Positions 24,818 to 32,980 of a stretch of DNA of 64,000 nt are shown here, piece by piece (positions within the stretch are counted from its first letter, which is position 1; every line of letters begins with the position of its first letter). The DNA lies in NCBI RefSeq assembly GCF_002278135.3, contig NZ_CP029425.2, forward strand, positions 8,222,001-8,286,000, given 5' to 3'. This DNA comes from Bradyrhizobium ottawaense (lineage in GTDB: Bacteria > Pseudomonadota > Alphaproteobacteria > Rhizobiales > Xanthobacteraceae). The notes under the pieces are model-generated. The model was not told the origin of the DNA and did no database searches. It saw nothing but the letters and a program-made list of their open reading frames with translations. The position numbers and the translations under genes are program-made.

Positions 24818-25798
24818 ATGAAATTCGTTCATTTCCGGCCGATGGCTCCATCGCAACAGGCGAAATCGTCCAAATCTGCCCGTATCTTGCTGGCGGGGCT
24901 GGCCGTCGGCGCCTGCCTGCTCGCAGGCCTTCCCGGCGCCGAGGCGCAGGCCCCGGCCCAGCAGCCTCCAGCGGCGCCCCAAGGAACACAACAGGGGACG
25001 CCACAAGCCGCACCTCGGGCGGTGCAGGCCGCCCCGCAAGCCGTACCCGGCTTCTGGGATCCGCGGCGGCGACCGGAGCGGCCGGACCTGTCGCGCCTGA
25101 CCGTGATCCGCTTCCTGACCGAGACCGACTATCCGCCGTTCAATTTCACCGGCGCCGACGGCAACCCGGCCGGCTTCAACGTCGATCTGGCCCGCGCGCT
25201 GTGCGAGGAGATCAAGGTCACTTGCACCGTGCAGATGCGCCGCTTCGAGACGCTGGTCGATGCGCTCTCCTCCAACCGGGGCGATGCCATCATCGCCTCG
25301 ATGGCGGTCAGCCCGCAGCTGCGCGCCCGGGTCGACTTCACCGATCCCTATTACCGCGTGCCGGCGCGCTTCGCCTCGCGCAAGGACGCGGTGATGCCGG
25401 AGATCCGCCCGGAATATCTCGAGGGCAAGAAAGTCGGCGTCATCGCCGGCTCCGCGCACGAGGCCTATCTCAAGGCGATGTTCACCGACGCCGAGCTGCA
25501 CGGCTATCCCAATGACGACGCGCTCCGCAGCGCTTTGCGCAAGGGCGAGGTCGATTTCATTTTCGGCGACGCCATCTCGCTGGCGTTCTGGATCAACGGC
25601 ACCGATTCCGGCGATTGCTGCGCCTTCTCCGGCGGTCCCTTCGTCGAGAGCCGTTTCTTCGGCGAAGGCATCGGCATCGCCGTCCGCAAGGGCAACGACG
25701 TGCTGCGCCAGGCCCTGAATTGGGCCCTATTCCGCGTCTGGGAAAAAGGCCGCTACACCGATCTGTGGCTGCGGTATTTCTCGGTGAGCCCGTTTTAG
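24818..25798 (+). CDS. Periplasmic solute-binding protein, family 3
   Basis: 326 residues. N-terminal signal peptide (hydrophobic core ILLAGLAVGACLLAGL, cleavage near GAEA), then a Gln/Pro/Ala-rich linker of about 45 residues, then a bacterial family 3 binding domain. TETDYPPFNFTGADGNPAGF is the classic first motif, and DVDLARALC/MAVSPQLRARVDFTDPYY follow. Such proteins bind polar amino acids or similar. No permease or ATPase is adjacent, so it may serve a distant transporter or a sensor. The SCO gene upstream is unrelated. Confidence 0.9.
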   Translation: MKFVHFRPMAPSQQAKSSKSARILLAGLAVGACLLAGLPGAEAQAPAQQPPAAPQGTQQGTPQAAPRAVQAAPQAVPGFWDPRRRPERPDLSRLTVIRFLTETDYPPFNFTGADGNPAGFNVDLARALCEEIKVTCTVQMRRFETLVDALSSNRGDAIIASMAVSPQLRARVDFTDPYYRVPARFASRKDAVMPEIRPEYLEGKKVGVIAGSAHEAYLKAMFTDAELHGYPNDDALRSALRKGEVDFIFGDAISLAFWINGTDSGDCCAFSGGPFVESRFFGEGIGIAVRKGNDVLRQALNWALFRVWEKGRYTDLWLRYFSVSPF

Positions 25799-25807
25799 CC
25801 ATCGATC

Positions 25808-25940
25808 GTCATTCCGGGGCGCGCGAAGTGCGAACCCGGAATCTCGAGATCGTTGAATTGTCATTCCGGGATGGTCCGCAGGACCAGACCCGGAATCTCG
25901 GGATTCCGGGTTCGATGCTGGCGCATCGCCCCGGAATGAC
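25808..25940. repeat. Palindromic repeat cluster with GTCATTCCGGG ends, family F6
   Basis: Three units: GTCATTCCGGGGCGCGCGAA at the left, GTCATTCCGGGATGGTCCG in the middle, and an inverted CGCCCCGGAATGAC at the right. CCCGGAATCTCG blocks lie between them. It is placed between the binding-protein gene and lysK. Confidence 0.7.
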
Positions 25941-26004
25941 AACAACCGTTCTTTTGCATTCTGCCCGGAAATCGCTATTTTCCGCGGCCCGGAGGCCCTT
26001 CTGA

Positions 26005-27648
26005 ATGTCCGTTATCGATCCCAACATGAGCCCGAGCGATCTTCGTGCGCTCGCCGAACAATCCAACGCCTGGCCGTTCGAGCAGGCGAAGGCCATTGTC
26101 GCGCGGCTGAAGAAGAGTCCGAAGGCCGAGGTGCTGTTCGAGACCGGCTACGGACCGTCGGGCCTGCCTCATATCGGCACGTTCGGCGAGGTCGCGCGCA
26201 CCTCGATGGTGCGCCATGCCTTCCGTGTTCTGACCGAGGACAAGGTCAAGACGCGCCTCCTGGCGTTCTCCGACGACATGGACGGGTTTCGGAAAGTGCC
26301 CGACAACGTCCCCAACAAGGAGATGCTGGCCGCGCATCTCGGCAAGCCGCTGACGCGGGTGCCGGATCCGTTCTCCAACGAGTACCCCTCGTTCGGTGCG
26401 CACAACAACGCGCGCCTGCGCGCGTTTCTGGATCATTTCGGCTTCGACTACGAGTTCGCGAGCTCGACGGACTACTACACATCAGGCCGCTTCGACGCGA
26501 CGCTGCTCAAGATGTTAGCTGCCTACGACAAGGTGATGGCGATCATCCTGCCGACGCTCGGCCCCGATCGCCGCGCCACCTACTCACCGTTCCTGCCGAT
26601 CAGCAAGACCACGGGCGTGGTGCTCCAGGTGCCGATGATCCGCCGCGATGTCGTGGCCGGTACGGTGACCTATGTCGATCCTGATACGAACCAGGAAGTG
26701 GAGACGCCCGTCACCGGCGGAAATGTAAAATGCCAGTGGAAGGCCGACTGGGCGATGCGCTGGGTCGCGCTCGGCGTCGACTACGAGATGGCCGGCAAGG
26801 ATTTGATCGATTCGGTGAAGCTATCCGGTGCAATCGCCAAGGCGCTCGGCGGCACGCCGCCCGAGGGCTTCAACTACGAGCTCTTCCTCGACGAGCAGGG
26901 CCAGAAGATCTCGAAGTCGAAGGGCAACGGCCTCACTATCGACGAATGGCTGCGCTACGCCTCACCGGAATCGCTGTCGCTGTTCATGTATCGCGAGCCC
27001 AAGGCGGCCAAGCGGCTGTATTTCGACGTCATCCCGCGCAACGTCGACGACTATCAGCAGTTCATCGACGGCTTTGCCCGGCAGGATGACAAGCAGCAGC
27101 TCGGCAATCCGGTCTGGCACATCCACAACGGCAAGCCGCCGCAGGGCGATATGCCCGTCACCTTCCAGCTCCTGCTGACGCTGGTGTCGTCGTCGAACGC
27201 GGAGAATGCCGAGACGCTGTGGGGCTTCATTGGCCGTTATCGTCCGGGCGTTTCGCCGCAGACGCATCCGAAGCTCGATGCGATGGTCGGCTACGCCATC
27301 AATTACTACCGCGACTTCGTCGCGCCGACGAAGCAGTTCCGCGTGCCCTCGGACACCGAGCGCAGCGCACTGCAGGATCTGCGCGATGCGCTGTCACAGC
27401 TTGCGCAGGACGCATCTGCCGAGGACATCCAGAACGTCGTCTACGAGATCGGCCGCCGCGAGCCCTTCCTCGATCAGGTCAAGAAGGGCAAGGACGGCCG
27501 TCCCGGCGTCACGCTGGACTGGTTCAACATGCTCTACCAGGTCCTGCTCGGCCAGGAGAAGGGCCCACGCTTCGGCTCCTTCGTCGCGGTGTACGGCGTG
27601 CAGAACGCAGTCAACATGATCGACGGCGCGCTGGCGCGGAGCGCGTGA
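26005..27648 (+). CDS. lysK: Lysyl-tRNA synthetase, class I
   Basis: 547 residues of the class I LysRS family, found in archaea and many alphaproteobacteria instead of class II LysS. The ATP-binding HIGH variant HIGT is at residues 56-59 and the KMSKS-type loop KISKSKGNG is near residue 302. The C-terminal helical anticodon-binding region is complete. ATG at 26005 has GGAGG nine bases upstream. It charges tRNA-Lys with lysine. It stands alone, with repeats on each side. Confidence 0.96.
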   Translation: MSVIDPNMSPSDLRALAEQSNAWPFEQAKAIVARLKKSPKAEVLFETGYGPSGLPHIGTFGEVARTSMVRHAFRVLTEDKVKTRLLAFSDDMDGFRKVPDNVPNKEMLAAHLGKPLTRVPDPFSNEYPSFGAHNNARLRAFLDHFGFDYEFASSTDYYTSGRFDATLLKMLAAYDKVMAIILPTLGPDRRATYSPFLPISKTTGVVLQVPMIRRDVVAGTVTYVDPDTNQEVETPVTGGNVKCQWKADWAMRWVALGVDYEMAGKDLIDSVKLSGAIAKALGGTPPEGFNYELFLDEQGQKISKSKGNGLTIDEWLRYASPESLSLFMYREPKAAKRLYFDVIPRNVDDYQQFIDGFARQDDKQQLGNPVWHIHNGKPPQGDMPVTFQLLLTLVSSSNAENAETLWGFIGRYRPGVSPQTHPKLDAMVGYAINYYRDFVAPTKQFRVPSDTERSALQDLRDALSQLAQDASAEDIQNVVYEIGRREPFLDQVKKGKDGRPGVTLDWFNMLYQVLLGQEKGPRFGSFVAVYGVQNAVNMIDGALARSA

Positions 27649-27667
27649 GGCCACGGCTTTCTCCATC

Positions 27668-27804
27668 GTCGTCCCCGCGAAAGCGGGGCCGCATAACCAC
27701 AGGGAGAAGTTGGGCGAAGATTCGTAGTTGCGCCTGCGTTGGTACGAAGACCGCCACTCTCCGAGAGATCACGCGGTATGGGTCCCGGCGTTCGCCGGGA
27801 CGAC
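27668..27804. repeat. Composite palindromic repeat, family F1
   Basis: 137 bases from GTCGTCCCCGCGAAAGCGGG to the inverted GTTCGCCGGGACGAC, with the internal core CACAGGGAGAAGTTGGGCGA and a TATGGGTCCC block near the right end. It sits between the convergent lysK and carbonic anhydrase genes. Confidence 0.8.
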
Positions 27805-27825
27805 AGCGCTCATTGGAGCGCTCGC

Positions 27826-28581
27826 TCAGGCCGAGCGCAATACGTAGCGCCTGTTATCCTTCTGCACCGGGCGCGCGTTCATCGGATAGAGCTTTGCGAA
27901 CGCGGCGACCTCGGCGGCCGACACCTGAATCGGGGTGGTCAGCAGCAGCCATTCGACCACTTCCGAACAGGGCGGCGTCGTCAGCGAGCCGGGATAGCGG
28001 AAGTAGCTGAGCCTCGGTGGCAGCATGGCGTGAGGATCGATGCCCGCATCCGCTTTCACCGCGGGGCCTTCCGCCGCCGGCATGGTCTTGACGATCTTGC
28101 CGAAGGCCGGGTTCGGCCTGCCCTCGGCCATCAGCACGCCGACCACGGCGAGGCCGCCGGCTTCGTTGCGATGGACGAAATGCGCCTCCATCGGGAAATT
28201 CTTGCCGCCGATCATGTGCTCGCTCGGCCGGTGGAAGTGCACCTGGAGCAGCTTGTACTTGACGTCGCCGAGCATCAACGTGCTGCCTTCGGCGAAGTTG
28301 AGCTGGATCGTGTGTCCGTTGTTGACGATGGTGTCGGCGCTCTTGCCCCAGTTCAGCTTCAGAACCGGCAATTGCGACTTGATCGTCCCCTCGATGTCGA
28401 TCGGCGATTGCTGCAGGCCGACCGCGCAGGCCTTGTTGGCCGCATCGAGATCGCCCCATTTGGCCGGGCCGCCGACGCCCTCATAGCTCCAATGCGCGCC
28501 TTCGGCGGCGAAGGCCGGCTTGCAGAGCGGACAAAGCGCAAGACCCGCCAGAGCCTTCAATGCGTGACGGCGATTCATCAT
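27826..28581 (-). CDS. Alpha-class carbonic anhydrase, exported
   Basis: 251 residues. The N-terminus MNRRHALKALAGLALCP is Tat/Sec-like, with a cysteine pair suggesting a lipoprotein or disulfide. The alpha carbonic anhydrase core is clear: QQSPIDI, the zinc ligands in VHFHRPSEH and MEAHFVHRN, and the C-terminal SLTTPPCSEVVEWLLL. It converts CO2 and bicarbonate in the periplasm. ATG at 28581 follows AGGGGGAAT. TetR at 28686-29297 is upstream on the same strand with about 100 bases between; regulation by it is not evident. Confidence 0.94.
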   Translation of the reverse strand: MMNRRHALKALAGLALCPLCKPAFAAEGAHWSYEGVGGPAKWGDLDAANKACAVGLQQSPIDIEGTIKSQLPVLKLNWGKSADTIVNNGHTIQLNFAEGSTLMLGDVKYKLLQVHFHRPSEHMIGGKNFPMEAHFVHRNEAGGLAVVGVLMAEGRPNPAFGKIVKTMPAAEGPAVKADAGIDPHAMLPPRLSYFRYPGSLTTPPCSEVVEWLLLTTPIQVSAAEVAAFAKLYPMNARPVQKDNRRYVLRSA

Positions 28582-28685
28582 ATTCCCCCTAAGATGAATT
28601 GGATCGGCAATATCGGCCGCAACCTATGCGAGAGCGGCGGTGAGTCGCAATGGCGATGCAGGGCGATCGCGGGCCGGGAGCGGAT

Positions 28686-29297
28686 TCAGACCTTCTGGCG
28701 AAAGGTCTCCAGCACGGCGGCGACGATCTTCTGTCCGTTTCTGCGCAGCTTCCTGGAATCGTCGGCGTGGGGCAGCAGCAATCCGATCTTGCAGATCATG
28801 GCGTCGATCATCCGGCTGAGCAGATCGACATCGTCCGCGTGCAACTCGCCATCGCGCTTCAGCGCCCGCAGGGTCGCGATCAGGAGCGCGGTCGGATAGG
28901 TCTCCTCGATCTCGCGATAGCGCGGCTCGCCGAGCACGGCTTGCGCTTCCTGGATGACGATGCGCGCGTAGTCCGGCTCTTCGCAGGCGTCGAGATAGGC
29001 GTCGATGCCGGCGCTGAGACGATCCCAGATCTTGCGCTCATTGCGCGCCGCGGCCTCGATTCTGGCGGCCGCGTCGCGCTGCATGGCGACTACGACGGCG
29101 TCAAACAGCGCCTTCTTGTCCGCGAAGTGATGGTAGAACGCGCCGCGCGTGACCCGCGCCGCCCGCGAGATCGCCTCCATGCCCGCCGCCTGAAATCCAT
29201 TGGCGGCAAACGCCTCGCGGCCGGCATCGAGCAGCGCCTGCCTGGTGGCCTCGCTGTACTCTTCCCGACGACTTCTCGGAGGATCCTTTGCCCGCAT
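28686..29297 (-). CDS. TetR/AcrR family transcriptional regulator
   Basis: 203 residues. The N-terminal helix-turn-helix reads AISRAARVTRGAFYHHFADKK, the TetR signature, followed by a helical ligand domain. The longer frame from 29339 runs into the promoter palindrome; ATG at 29297 places the HTH at the usual distance. It is divergent from a SnoaL-like gene at 29391, and a perfect palindrome lies between them, the likely operator. The ligand is unknown. Confidence 0.92.
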   Translation of the reverse strand: MRAKDPPRSRREEYSEATRQALLDAGREAFAANGFQAAGMEAISRAARVTRGAFYHHFADKKALFDAVVVAMQRDAAARIEAAARNERKIWDRLSAGIDAYLDACEEPDYARIVIQEAQAVLGEPRYREIEETYPTALLIATLRALKRDGELHADDVDLLSRMIDAMICKIGLLLPHADDSRKLRRNGQKIVAAVLETFRQKV

Positions 29298-29342
29298 CGC
29301 GCACAACCTAACGCTTGACGCGTTGGTATCAAACCGCATATA

Positions 29343-29359
29343 ACATACATGATGTATGT
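29343..29359. promoter_or_regulatory. Probable TetR operator
   Basis: ACATACAT-G-ATGTATGT, a perfect 8-bp inverted repeat with a one-base centre. It lies between the TetR gene (start 29297) and the divergent SnoaL-like gene (start 29391). It is AT-rich against a GC-rich background. Its position would let the regulator control both itself and the divergent genes. Confidence 0.7.
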
Positions 29360-29390
29360 ATTAGACATTTAGAATGTTGCGAGACGAGCC

Positions 29391-29849
29391 GTGGACGGCA
29401 GGTGCATGTTCGAGCTGGCGGAAAGGCTGGCAATCGCGAAGAGCCGGCAGGACATCCCAGCGGCGCTGGAGGTTCTGCATCCCGACATGGTGCTGGAGAC
29501 GCCGGCCTTCGGCACCAGGGCGCGAGGCCTCGCCGAAAACCAGCGCATCCTGACGCGCTTCTTCAAGTCCTTCCCGGACTATCACGTCACCCTCGACGGC
29601 CACGCCAATTCCGCCGACACGCTGGTCTGCTGGGGCACCGCGCGGATGACGATGACGGGGGATCGCTTCGGGGCCGAGCCCAACGGGCGCCGCGCGGAGC
29701 TGCCCGTGTTCATCGCCTTCGCCTTTCGCGACGACAAGATCGCTAATGAGCGCTTCGTCTTCGATCTCTCCGAGCTCTGCGCCCAATCCGGCGTTTCGAC
29801 CGACGTGGTCAGGCGCAAGCTGTTCGGCGAAGCCACGCAGGCAGCGTAG
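29391..29849 (+). CDS. SnoaL/NTF2-like fold protein
   Basis: 152 residues with the SnoaL-like fold: MFELAERLAIAKSRQD helix, ALEVLHPDMVLETPAFG strand with the acidic residue usual in the pocket, and FPDYHVTLDG. GTG at 29391 is the frame start; ATG at 29406 is an alternative. It lies opposite the TetR gene across a palindrome and 42 bases upstream of a DUF3237 gene. The three genes look like a small catabolic or detoxification unit under TetR control. Confidence 0.82.
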   Translation: MDGRCMFELAERLAIAKSRQDIPAALEVLHPDMVLETPAFGTRARGLAENQRILTRFFKSFPDYHVTLDGHANSADTLVCWGTARMTMTGDRFGAEPNGRRAELPVFIAFAFRDDKIANERFVFDLSELCAQSGVSTDVVRRKLFGEATQAA

Positions 29850-29891
29850 CTCGCCGACGCAACACCATCCACGAAACAGGAGCGTCAGACC

Positions 29892-30383
29892 ATGGCCGAT
29901 CCCCGCATCAAGCCCGTCGGTGACGTGGCGACCAGGCTTCTCTTCGACATCGTCGTCGACCTCGATCCGCGCATCAATTTCGGCGCCGGGCCGATCGGGC
30001 AGCGCGTGCTGTTCGGGGCGGCCAAGGGTTCGTTCGAAGGGCCGCGCCTGCGCGGTGAGGTGCTGCGGGGCGGTGGTGACTGGGCGTTATTCCGCGCCGA
30101 TGGTACCATGACCCTCGATGTGCGCCTGTCGTTGCGGACGCATGATGGCGAGTTGATCTACATGACCTATGGCGGCCGCTGGGTGACGCCGCAGTCTTTG
30201 CGCGCCGAGATGGCGGATCCCGCGCGACGTACCAAGGTCGATCCCGCCGGATACTACTTCCGCACCAATCCGCTGTTCGAGACCGGCTCGCAAACCTATG
30301 CCTGGCTCAACGACGTCGTCTGCGTCGGCAAGGGCTACCTCGTCGAAGGTGCCGTCGCCTACAAGATCTTCGAAGTGCTGTGA
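29892..30383 (+). CDS. DUF3237 domain protein
   Basis: 163 residues of the DUF3237 family, a beta-barrel of unknown activity. Hallmarks seen are RLLFDIVVDLD at the start, GTMTLDVRLSLRTHDGELIYMTYGG in the middle (stated here as a position, about residues 71-95), and YAWLNDVVCVGKG near the end. AGGAGCG precedes the ATG. It is probably in an operon with the SnoaL-like gene 42 bases upstream. Confidence 0.85.
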   Translation: MADPRIKPVGDVATRLLFDIVVDLDPRINFGAGPIGQRVLFGAAKGSFEGPRLRGEVLRGGGDWALFRADGTMTLDVRLSLRTHDGELIYMTYGGRWVTPQSLRAEMADPARRTKVDPAGYYFRTNPLFETGSQTYAWLNDVVCVGKGYLVEGAVAYKIFEVL

Positions 30384-30432
30384 GAGCTCCGTGGATGCGT
30401 TGAGTGCGCTGCATGTGAGCGTCCCCTCGCCC

Positions 30433-31083
30433 TCACTGCCTCGCCCACATGATGCGCGCGATCCACGCTACGTCGCTCGCCGCCATCGTGCGCCCGGCCT
30501 GCGACGCATCGAACGACTGAAGCTCCAGCGCCTTCGCGGTGCGGCGCCCGAGCGTCGCGACCACCACCTCGCCCCCTTTGGTCTTCACCACCACGCGGTC
30601 GCCTTTGCGGATCGGTGCGCCGGGTGAGACCAGGATGAGGTCGCCGTCGCGATAGGCAGGGAGCAGCGCATCGCCGGAAATCTCCAGCGCAAAGGTGTGG
30701 CTGTCCTCGGTGGGAAGCGCGGTTTCGGTCCAGCCCTTGCCGGATGGAAGGCCGGCCTCATCGAAAGCGCCGCTCGCGCCGGCCAGCGCGAAGCCGAGCA
30801 GCGGTACCGAGCGACCGTCGCCGGCCTCATCGTCGATCAGCCGCGCAAAGCTCTCGATCGAGGAGTCGGCTGCGGCCAGTGCCTTTGCGATCGATTCGGT
30901 CGAGGGCCAGCGCTCGCGGCCGTCGGAGGTGACGCGCTTGGACCTGTTGAAGGTGGTGGGATCGAGCCCGGCGCGCTTGGCAAGGCCGGACGGCGACAGA
31001 CCGGCGCGCGCCGCCAGCCGATCCAGGGCGACCCAGATCTGGTCGTGCGTCAGTATCCTCTGCGCTTTGGCCTGTCTGACCAT
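30433..31083 (-). CDS. HTH regulator with S24/LexA-like domain lacking the Ser-Lys dyad
   Basis: 216 residues. The N-terminal XRE-like helix-turn-helix (GLSPSGLAKRAGLDPTTFNRS, about residues 28-48) is followed by a C-terminal S24 peptidase-like fold. Where LexA-type proteins have Gly-x-Ser-Met with the nucleophile, this one reads ISGDALLPAYRDGDLI, placing Ala139 at the serine position. The later strand that normally holds the catalytic Lys reads GGEVVVATLGRR, with Ala at about 176. So it is probably a non-cleavable repressor that keeps the fold for dimerisation. ATG at 31083 was chosen as the closest start to the HTH. Confidence 0.85.
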   Translation of the reverse strand: MVRQAKAQRILTHDQIWVALDRLAARAGLSPSGLAKRAGLDPTTFNRSKRVTSDGRERWPSTESIAKALAAADSSIESFARLIDDEAGDGRSVPLLGFALAGASGAFDEAGLPSGKGWTETALPTEDSHTFALEISGDALLPAYRDGDLILVSPGAPIRKGDRVVVKTKGGEVVVATLGRRTAKALELQSFDASQAGRTMAASDVAWIARIMWARQ

Positions 31084-31391
31084 GCAAGGTCCAGCCCGTC
31101 GCAACTCAGGAAAACTATCCTCAAATCAACCGGTTTTCCGTTTTTCGCGCAAGAGGCGGTGGGCAGGCGCGCCTTCAAGCGATGTGGATAGCGGTTCGCC
31201 TCTGGAAAAACGCGCCAAAATAGGAATCTAGAGCCCCGTTCCGATTTCATCGGAACGGAATAGGCTCTAAGCCTTGAGTTCGGAAGGGGCGGCCTTTACG
31301 GTCGCGCCCGGGTTTCGGGGACCCGCACGCGGCGAAAAAACCCAAGAAACTCAAAGAGCTGACTCAAAGAGCAAACAGGGCTGCGCAAGCG
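31084..31391. other. 308-base intergenic region with one palindromic repeat
   Basis: The gap between the divergent S24-type regulator and DUF952 genes. It should contain both promoters. The only structure I can name is the repeat at 31229-31269. The frames seen here are short and show no coding pattern. Confidence 0.6.
31229..31269. repeat. Nested palindrome, family F9
   Basis: Outer arms TAGAGCC/GGCTCTA (31229-31235 and 31263-31269) enclose a perfect inner stem CCGTTCCGAT/ATCGGAACGG (31236-31245 and 31249-31258) with a TTC loop. Its shape is that of a dispersed repeat rather than a terminator. Confidence 0.75.
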
Positions 31392-31736
31392 GTGGTCAAG
31401 ATCTACAAAATCTGTCCGGCCTCGGCCTGGCGCGAGGCGGAACGGCAAGGTGTCTACCGGGGCAGCGCGGACGATGCGCGCGACGGCTTCATCCATTTCT
31501 CCACCGCTGCCCAGGTTCCCGAGACCTTGCGCAAGCACTATGTCGGACAGCGCGCGCTGTTCCTGGTCGAGGTCGATGGCGACGCACTCGGCAGCGAGTT
31601 GCGCTGGGAGCGCTCGCGCAATGACGAGCTGTTTCCACATCTCTATGGCGAGCTCGACCTCGGCGCGGTGCTGTCGGTGATGAACCTCAACATCCGCTCG
31701 GACGGTGGCCACGACACTCCGGAGCTGCTACCGTGA
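31392..31736 (+). CDS. DUF952 domain protein
   Basis: 114 residues of the DUF952 family, small proteins related in fold to ADP-ribosyltransferase-like domains. Seen: IYKICPASAWREAE at the start, DGFIHFSTAAQVPETL and WERSRNDELFPHLYGEL. GTG start at 31392. The stop overlaps the pyrD start as GTGA, so translation is coupled to pyrD. The biochemical role is unknown. Confidence 0.87.
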   Translation: MVKIYKICPASAWREAERQGVYRGSADDARDGFIHFSTAAQVPETLRKHYVGQRALFLVEVDGDALGSELRWERSRNDELFPHLYGELDLGAVLSVMNLNIRSDGGHDTPELLP

Positions 31737-32830
31737 TCCGCGCTTTCGACGCCTTTTCGCTGCCGGTGCTGCGCTGGCTCGATCCGGAAGACGCCCATCG
31801 CCTCGCGATCCAGGGCCTGCGCTTCCTGCCGCCGGTCAAGCCGCGCGCTGACGATCCCAAGCTCGCGATGCGCGCCTTCGGGCTCAACTTTCCCAATCCG
31901 ATCGGCATGGCCGCGGGCTTCGACAAGAGCGCCGAGGTGCCGGACGCATTGCTGCGGCTCGGCTTCGGCTTCGTCGAGATCGGCTCGGTGACGCCGAAGC
32001 CGCAGAGCGGCAATCCGCGGCCGCGGCTGTTTCGTTTGGAGCGCGACGAGGCCGTCATCAACCGCATGGGGTTCAACAATGACGGCGCCGACGTCGCCTT
32101 GCGCCGGCTGGCCGCGCGCGCGCAGCACGGCGGCATCGTCGGCGTCAATGTCGGCGCCAACAAGGATTCGCCGGACCGCGTCGCCGATTACGTCAAGCTG
32201 ATCGAGACCTTTGCGCCGGTCGCGAGCTATTTCACCGTCAACGTCTCCTCGCCGAACACGCCAGGCCTGCGCAATTTGCAGGAAGGCGCCCTGCTCGACG
32301 ATCTCCTCGCAAGGGTGATCGACGCGCGCGAGCGTGTCAGGCAGAAGGCCGGCGACACGCCGGTGCTGCTCAAGATCGCGCCGGATCTGAGCCTCGCCCA
32401 GCTCGACGACGTCGTGCAGGTGGCGCGTTCGCGCCGGGTCGACGGCATGATCGTGTCGAACACGACGATCGCGCGGCCGAGCACGCTGCGGGAGGAGATG
32501 CGCGCCAAGGAGCAAGGCGGCCTGTCCGGCCGGCCGCTGTTCCGCCTGTCGACGCGCATGGTCGCGGAAACCTATGTGCGCGTCGAGGGCGCGTTCCCGC
32601 TGATCGGCGTCGGCGGCGTGGATTCGGGCGGTGCCGCGCTGACGAAGATCCGCGCCGGCGCGAGCCTGATCCAGCTCTATTCGTCGCTGATCTACAAGGG
32701 CCTCGGCCTCGTCGACGAGATCAAGCGTGACCTCACCTCGACGCTGCTTCGCACCGGGCGGGATTCCCTGTCCGAGATCGTCGGCGCGGATGCGGCGACC
32801 CTCACGGCGGAAGACTGGCCGGGGATGTAA
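31733..32830 (+). CDS. pyrD: Dihydroorotate dehydrogenase (quinone)
   Basis: Class 2 DHODH, fourth step of pyrimidine synthesis, feeding electrons to the quinone pool at the inner membrane. 365 residues. FMN barrel motifs: NPIGMAAGFDKSAEV near residue 56, FTVNVSSPNTPGLRNLQ with the catalytic Ser, and GVGGVDSGGAAL. The N-terminal helix that marks class 2 is present. It starts with GTG at 31733, overlapping the DUF952 stop by four bases. Confidence 0.96.
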   Translation: MIRAFDAFSLPVLRWLDPEDAHRLAIQGLRFLPPVKPRADDPKLAMRAFGLNFPNPIGMAAGFDKSAEVPDALLRLGFGFVEIGSVTPKPQSGNPRPRLFRLERDEAVINRMGFNNDGADVALRRLAARAQHGGIVGVNVGANKDSPDRVADYVKLIETFAPVASYFTVNVSSPNTPGLRNLQEGALLDDLLARVIDARERVRQKAGDTPVLLKIAPDLSLAQLDDVVQVARSRRVDGMIVSNTTIARPSTLREEMRAKEQGGLSGRPLFRLSTRMVAETYVRVEGAFPLIGVGGVDSGGAALTKIRAGASLIQLYSSLIYKGLGLVDEIKRDLTSTLLRTGRDSLSEIVGADAATLTAEDWPGM

Positions 32831-32838
32831 GGCGCTCT

Positions 32839-32978
32839 CGTGCCCCGGACGCAGCGCAGCGCGCCGCCTTCGGCGCGGTGCGCTGCAGAGCCGGGGCCCA
32901 TGTGACGGCGAGTTCGAGAGGAATGGGTCCCGGCTCTGCGCAGCAGCGTTTCACGCTGCAGCGCGTCGGGGACACGAG
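32839..32978. repeat. Composite palindromic repeat, family F3
   Basis: CGTGCCCCGGACGCAGCGCA at the left and GCGCGTCGGGGACACGAG at the right are inverted. Inner CAGAGCCGGGGCCC and GGGTCCCGGCTCTG blocks match the copy at 14842. It separates the convergent pyrD and MATE genes. Confidence 0.78.
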
Positions 32979-32980
32979 AG

